The notes under the pieces were generated by a model, which did not search any database, was not told the origin of the DNA, and was given only the letters and a program-made list of their open reading frames with translations. From Spirodela intermedia (taxonomy: Eukaryota; Streptophyta; Magnoliopsida; Alismatales; Araceae), in assembly GCA_902729315.2 (NCBI GenBank), contig LR746266.1, forward strand, positions 6,254,259-6,318,258: 64,000 nt of DNA, read 5' to 3'. How positions within the stretch are numbered: position 1 is the first letter of the stretch; each line of letters starts with the position of its first letter. Position numbers and translations under genes: made by a program. Shown in pieces: positions 58,546 to 64,000 of this stretch.

Positions 58546-60453
58546 TTAATAGTTATCATATTCAAAGATACTGTTCATATGATTAAGGTTGTTGAGGTAA
58601 CATAAGGTTTGTTTGATATTCTAGATGCAATACATAGATCTAAAAAGGAGAGGGAGAGGGAATCAATCTGAGAGGTTGGATTCTTTCAATTACAAGGAAA
58701 CCAATCTAAGGCTGTCAAAAATAAAAAAAGGACCAAGCCACCATTATAAGAAAAATGACATATAGTATGCTAACAACGCCCCTTAAAGTTTGTATATTCT
58801 AGAAAGAAGCATCAAGAATTTATCATGAGGGACTGGAAGCACATGATGGTATGAAATTTTGTTAGCAAATCATCCAATTACCTAGTAGAGGAGACATTGA
58901 AATGTCAAGATGCGAATATGCAGAGCCAGAGACAAATGGAAGAGATAATCAGCCCAACTTGATGGACCCTCTTATTCCTACAAGGGTGATCGGATCCCAG
59001 GACAGCAGTGTGAAAAAGAGAAGAATGCTCAGACATAAGAAGGGGAAATCAGACCGAAGAAGAGAAGAGGTAAAGAGGCAGAGTGTCCAGAGGGAACCCT
59101 AGAATGTGACCGAAAGGTGAGTTCGAGAGTGCCCCCAGCTATCCAACTGACTTCCACCAAAGGTGCCCTCATTTTCAAACCCTAGGTTTCTTATACCCAT
59201 CCCCCATCTGGCTCTTGGCCCATTTTCCACACTGTCTTCCTGTGAGTTACCCTTTCCTTTACAGGTGTAAGTTACCCAGAAATAGGGCCGGGTTTTTGGC
59301 CAACCAGAGGGAACCCTTTGTAGATTTACCAGAAAAATAGAAAAGGGATAAGATACTTTCATAAGAAGGAAAAAGTGCAATTTGTCAGCAGCATGCATGC
59401 GCCTAGGCTAGGAAATCTTTTGTTTTATCAAACAATGCAACTCTCCTTTCTCCTTCGTGGAATTATATGCTCTTCGAACTTACCACCCCATCTGTTACGT
59501 TTCTTCCCCTAGTTTCTAGCTTTGTTGATTGCACTGTATAGGATTGCTAACACGTCTGCTTTATTTTATAGTCTTACTGCATTACTATGGATAAAGAATT
59601 ATTAAACAGAAAAACTGGGAGCAACAATATGTTTATTGTCTCTTATATATTCACAATCTGGATGGTGGCTTAAATTTGACTTTTTGGTGACCACTTTATC
59701 CAGCAGTCTCGACATTGAAATCTTCCAAAAGTCCAAAGACTCAATCTACGATCCTCTGCCGCAGAGAATTGTTTATTTTGCTTACCAGATATTGTGTTTG
59801 TTTGCAGATTTTCTGAAATGAGAATATCAAAACGTTCTAAGAAGGTAAGAGTACAGATGATGAGGTGACAAGCCCAACAAGACTAACCACATCAAAAAAT
59901 TACTTGATGCTGCTAAATTGCCATGATGGTGGACCAAAGCCCTAATTGTTTGACAGTTTATACCAGACCTAAGTGAATATGCAGGTATTTGCGCCATATG
60001 CATAAGTTGAATTCGTAATACATTTCAAAAAGAAGTGCAAACAAGGATGGTCAATCATATATCTTGTTCACTTGAATCTCATTCATCTCAAGAGGGGAAA
60101 ATGTCATTTTTGAGTGTAGGAATTAAGAACTCAAACATCTCCTCCTCTCCCCTGAAAAACCAGGAAGAAGGGAAAAAAGATAACTGACCTGTATCCAACA
60201 TCCTGGCAGAAAGACCTGTTATAAGTTAACAATTTACATATAATGGAGTCGTGAAATGCCTTAATTTTGTAGATGATTATCGTGCCAATTTATATTGGTC
60301 GTCATTTGGTCATTGTCAGGACATAAAGGTTTTTGTCCTACCTTACCCCTACTTTTAGTCCCGAGGTTTTTGGCCCTGTGATCTTGAACTCTTTTGTTAC
60401 TGTAACACTGAAGTCGCTCAAAACCTTCTTTCTACATTTATCGACCGTTTTTC

Positions 60454-60484
<31 letters not shown>

Positions 60485-61501
60485 ATCTATGCTCTTCATG
60501 CTTTTATTTTATTGTGGATTTGGTCCCGTGATGTTTTTCTTCCCTGTTTCTTTTCTCATACTTCCCCAGAAGATACCATTTTTGAAGCATTAGGATTTCA
60601 ATTCCAATTCTCAATGAGATCCCCTCGGTTTCATCGGACTCGAAGATCATTACAATCATAGACTCTGCTCGTCTTCGTTTATTCTTTTACAAGAAAAATC
60701 GTGGCTAACTTCTTTCTATGTCTATGCTTTGCTATCCTTCCCCTCGTCGTTTTAAGCCATCAGATCAAGCTTCATCTACGAAGATCGTTGCAAGATTTAC
60801 TGTCTATCCTGAGCTAATAAGGACGCCCACAGCTCGCTCCATCCGCCCGTTCATCACAGTTGGGCGCTGACTTTCAACTGTATCATTTCATACTTGTGTG
60901 TGTAAGAGACGTGTGAATGCGTGAGAGCCTGCGATGCTCTTGATCTATTTACTGTAAGAGGGAGGGGTCGAAGCGAAACAACTTCCCGAGGCATCTGTAC
61001 ATAATTCTTTTCTTGGAGATGGAAAACTCTTCTTCCCTTATATTCTCGAGGGGCGGACTCGAGAGGATCTCACGGGGTGGGTCGGATGTGGGCCAGCCCG
61101 CTTCTGTTGACCCGCTTGCTCCCCATTTTCTTCCTTCTCCATTAATATTAGTCCTCAGCTCAGAAGACTTGCGCGCATGCCAAAAATGGGATGTTTGATT
61201 CTCGGAAGGAATATAATATTTTCCCTCTCTTCTCTTGATGGGTCACAGAATGTTCTCTCTCTGCTGCTTATGTGTTATGTATGGAGCTTATGCTTTTGGG
61301 GCGTCGCACTCCCAACTAATGGTGTGTGGCTGACCCGTTGACTCCCGGTGCTCAGGCCCCCCCCCCCCCCTTCTATAGCCTTGGGGAAGTCGGTGGTGGG
61401 AGGGAAAAAGACGACGGCTTTCGTCCCGCCCCCCCCCGGGACTCTCTCTCTGTCTAACATCGTCCCGCGCCGGCATCAGCTTCTCCTCGGTGGCATCAAC
61501 G
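58546..61501. other. intergenic region
   Basis: No gene was recognised. A 66-codon Lys/Arg-rich plus-strand frame (58902-59102) and a 99-codon minus-strand frame (59099-59398) lack family resemblance. A (TA)n microsatellite lies near 60,459-60,484. C-runs at about 61,356-61,371 and 61,427-61,437 mark the start of the GC-rich promoter of the next gene. Confidence 0.5.
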
Positions 61502-63945
61502 ATGGCGACGGCGGCGGCATCGCCCGCCCCCCTGCAGCCTCAGCAGTTGCTGGGGGAGGATGGGCGGGGCTACGACCTGGCGCGGCGTCTCGACGCGTGC
61601 GGCGCGTGGCGGGCCTGGCTTGGCGACACCGCATACGGCGGCTTCGTCCACTCTCTTGCTTCTCCCGCCGCCTGGGAGACTTTCATGCGATCCGACGACG
61701 CCGCTGGGAAGACCCGCGCCCAGATCCTCCTCCAGCTCCGGGCTCGGGCCCTCCTATTTGACAAGGCTTCCGTCTCTCTCTTTGTCAGCCCTTCCGCCAG
61801 TGGCGTCTCCCCCAACTCCGCCTCCGCCCACCGCCCCTCCGCCCCCGCTGCCACCTCCCTTTCCAACATCAACCCTACCTGTGAGTGCATTCGCAATTTC
61901 AACCAATTCCGCCTTTTATTGGGTTTCCGAGCGAGTTAATACTCTGTTTTTCCCCTCCTTGGAAATAGCGTCTCTAGTTGCTTGCGGAGTTCTACTATTT
62001 CATGTACTCCGACAATAGGGGGGGCGTACCTCGTGTGTCCGAGAATGTGATTTGCAGCCTGTTTTCCCCTTCTTTTCCATACCAGCATCTCCGTTTTGCT
62101 GTTGAGCGGCCTTTTCTTCAGACTTGCAGCTACACGCGGATGATATCTACTTTTCATTGGAAGATGGTGCCCAGGACGTCATGCAGCGCCGGGACGGCGC
62201 TGTCGTCCCTCCGTCTCGTCCACCTCAAGCAATGGTGAGGTCCAGACAGGTGATACCCACTGCATTCCCCTTTCTTACCTCTGGCACGGTGAAAAGTACG
62301 AGCAGTACTCGGATCAAGACCTGAGTCCGGTCTTGTTTTTTTAGCGCGTGTTTGATCTTCGGCCTGTGATCACTTGGGTGACGTTTGTTTGCTAAATTCT
62401 CCTAATACACCTTCAATAATCCTCGTAGAAAACAGATAATGTCCGCTGACCGCCCTGAGGTTTTTTTCTGCCCCGCTGACTGAATGTTCTGATTATGATG
62501 CAGGCTCAGCCCAGAGCAGCACTTAGTTCCTATTGCGGCCGAAAGCCCAGCTCTGAATCAAGGTACAGCGACGCTGAAAACGAGCATATGTCGCAGAGAG
62601 CCAAACTGGATGAGCTGCCAGAGACATGGTACAATCAATGCACAGATAAATTAAAGAAGGGAAAGCCTTGGAGATCCCCGCTTGGGGACAGGGAACCCAA
62701 CAAGCGGACTCCTGACGGCATGTCAACTTATATCAAGCATGTTGAGACACATAAAAGAAAGCGGCGAGTACTTTTAGAAGAAACCCATGCGGGGATCGTT
62801 GTCCCCTCGCGGGAAAATGGATCTCGCATGCAGAATGTTTCCCAGGACGTGAGCAGTACTGTGGATGATGACACTTTTCTGCTTCCAGAGGTGATGTTTC
62901 CATCCAACTGCGTACCTGATAGTGCCCTTCCACCTCCAAGTACCCAGGAGAAGAATCGGAAGGTGGATGTCTATGGTGTTCTCGACAGTCTACCTCATTT
63001 GATATGCCAAAGCCCCGCAGTGATGGAACGATTTGGCATCAGACCCGAGAACATGAAAGTGGAGTTGGCTAGGAGCAAATATAGGGGAAAGTATGGACCA
63101 GAGGGAAGCAGGAAACTTAGTCCTGAGCAAGCATCTCAGATGACCCAAAAGGTCATTGCCCGTGTTCTGGGCAACGCGGGTCTTGAGGGTGGGACTGAGG
63201 TCTCCATGGAAGTCCTTTCGAAATTCATGGCCGCTCATGTATGTAAATTAGGTCGCATCTTGAAGCTTCTCTCAGATAGCTACCGACGGCAGTATTCGTC
63301 CACAGAACTCCTTAAGATGTTTGCACGAACGGCAGGGATCAGGCATGTTTGTTATTTTTTCCATTGATAGCCTTTCAAGGTGCTAAATCTTGATTGCTAC
63401 TGAAAAATATTTTTTAATACTACTGCCTGCCTCGATGAAAAGTACCAGCACTACCAGCATTAATGTTGGCCAAATGATACATCTTTGTTGAGTACTTTTT
63501 CCATGGCTATTGTTTTCTGCATGCGTGTGTAGCGTGATATATTTGATTTGGGGCCTTGCTTTCACTTCATGAACCGGTGTATGATTACTATTTTTTACAG
63601 CCGTCTAAGTTTCAAAAGTCATCTAGCTGGTCCCACAGCATCGTGATAACATCTTTCTTTTCTGTTTATGGCACGTTTCATTGAAGAAAAATCAAATGTA
63701 TCTTCTTCAAATTAGGTTGCCATGAGCTAAGACTCTTCTAGCCGTTTCCTTTAGAAATTTGATTGTGGCCAGCTAAAACTTTGTGCCAGGTTTTGCTCAA
63801 TCAGCTGACTCAATCTCTTTATTTTACTGGTAGTTTTGGTGCCTTGGCAGATCACATGAGGGATACTACTAAAGTCGTCCCTCTTCAGAACCAGCAGCAT
63901 GCAAGGGTAGTTCCAGCGCATCCAAACCATCTCCACCAGCAACAA
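61502..63945 (+). CDS. conserved plant protein of unknown function, possible histone-fold segment (3' end outside window)
   Basis: Four exons are visible: 61502-61880, 62122-62234, 62504-63342, 63834-63945 (1,443 nt, 481 residues), continuing past the window through a CAA|GTAAAT donor. The start at 61502 opens with MATAAASPAPLQPQQLL; an in-frame GTG 12 bases upstream is not needed. Seen: GYDLARRLDACGAWRAWLGD near residue 21, LQLHADDIYFSLEDG at the exon 1-2 join, DELPETWYNQ, NCVPDSALPPPS, and a helical block at about 369-443 (QASQMTQKVIARVLGNAGLE to SSTELLKMFARTAG), followed by a Gln/His-rich start of the tail. The helical block resembles a Bromo_TP/histone-fold domain, so a nuclear transcription-complex role is inferred, not shown. 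Family members with the same blocks occur widely in plants. Intron 3 uses a GC donor. Confidence 0.85.
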
Positions 63946-64000
63946 GTAAATAAAAAATTATTTTTCTTTCTATGAATGTTACAAGTTGATGCAAGGGCAA

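Noticed and set aside
58902-59102. Lys/Arg-rich 66-codon frame downstream of the copia element
   Set aside because: Short, no family match, and surrounded by repeat-like DNA with no promoter or exon signals.

Overview
The window is plant nuclear DNA from a flowering plant. The evidence is spliced genes with GT-AG introns, an AINTEGUMENTA-LIKE/PLETHORA gene with its 9-base micro-exon, a DYW-class PPR protein, a plant SICKLE protein, a plant-type BEACH protein, and Ty1/copia elements primed by initiator-Met tRNA. The PPR, AIL and TRF-like genes are very GC-rich, while the BEACH gene and the intergenic DNA are AT-rich. That contrast suggests a monocot, probably not a grass; this is inference from composition only.

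Layout. 1-1.6 kb: GC-rich DNA with one small coiled-coil ORF (minus). 1.6-5.2 kb: a complete nine-exon AIL/PLT transcription factor gene (minus), with an upstream region holding GA/CT tracts, a perfect CArG box and G-boxes (to 6.5 kb). 6.5-11.8 kb: an AT-rich gene desert. 12.3-13.7 kb: SICKLE (plus). 14.6-16.8 kb: an intronless DYW PPR gene (minus, tail-to-tail with SICKLE). 17.0-19.1 kb: a TRF-like single-Myb gene (minus). A 1.2-kb divergent promoter region then leads to the largest feature, a 33-kb, 39-exon BEACH-domain gene of the BCHC (LRBA/neurobeachin-like) class at 20.3-53.5 kb (plus). All of its joins stay in phase and predict 3,247 residues. Its introns carry a decayed copia element, a second copia fragment, a fold-back repeat, a minisatellite and a possible solo LTR. 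54.1-58.5 kb: a copia element with both LTRs (minus). 61.5 kb to the end: the 5' part of a conserved plant gene of unknown function with a possible histone-fold segment (plus).

The genes are not an operon or a shared pathway. They cover development (AIL), RNA metabolism (SICKLE), organelle RNA editing (PPR), telobox-type DNA binding (TRF-like) and membrane trafficking (BEACH). I found no obviously new multi-gene system. The most interesting signals are two GC-AG introns forced by reading frame, the CArG/GA architecture upstream of the AIL gene, paired palindromic G-boxes in LTR-like sequence, and an apparently intact giant BEACH gene carrying retroelement debris. Exon boundaries were derived by hand from splice motifs, reading phase and family resemblance; no alignment or transcript data were available.
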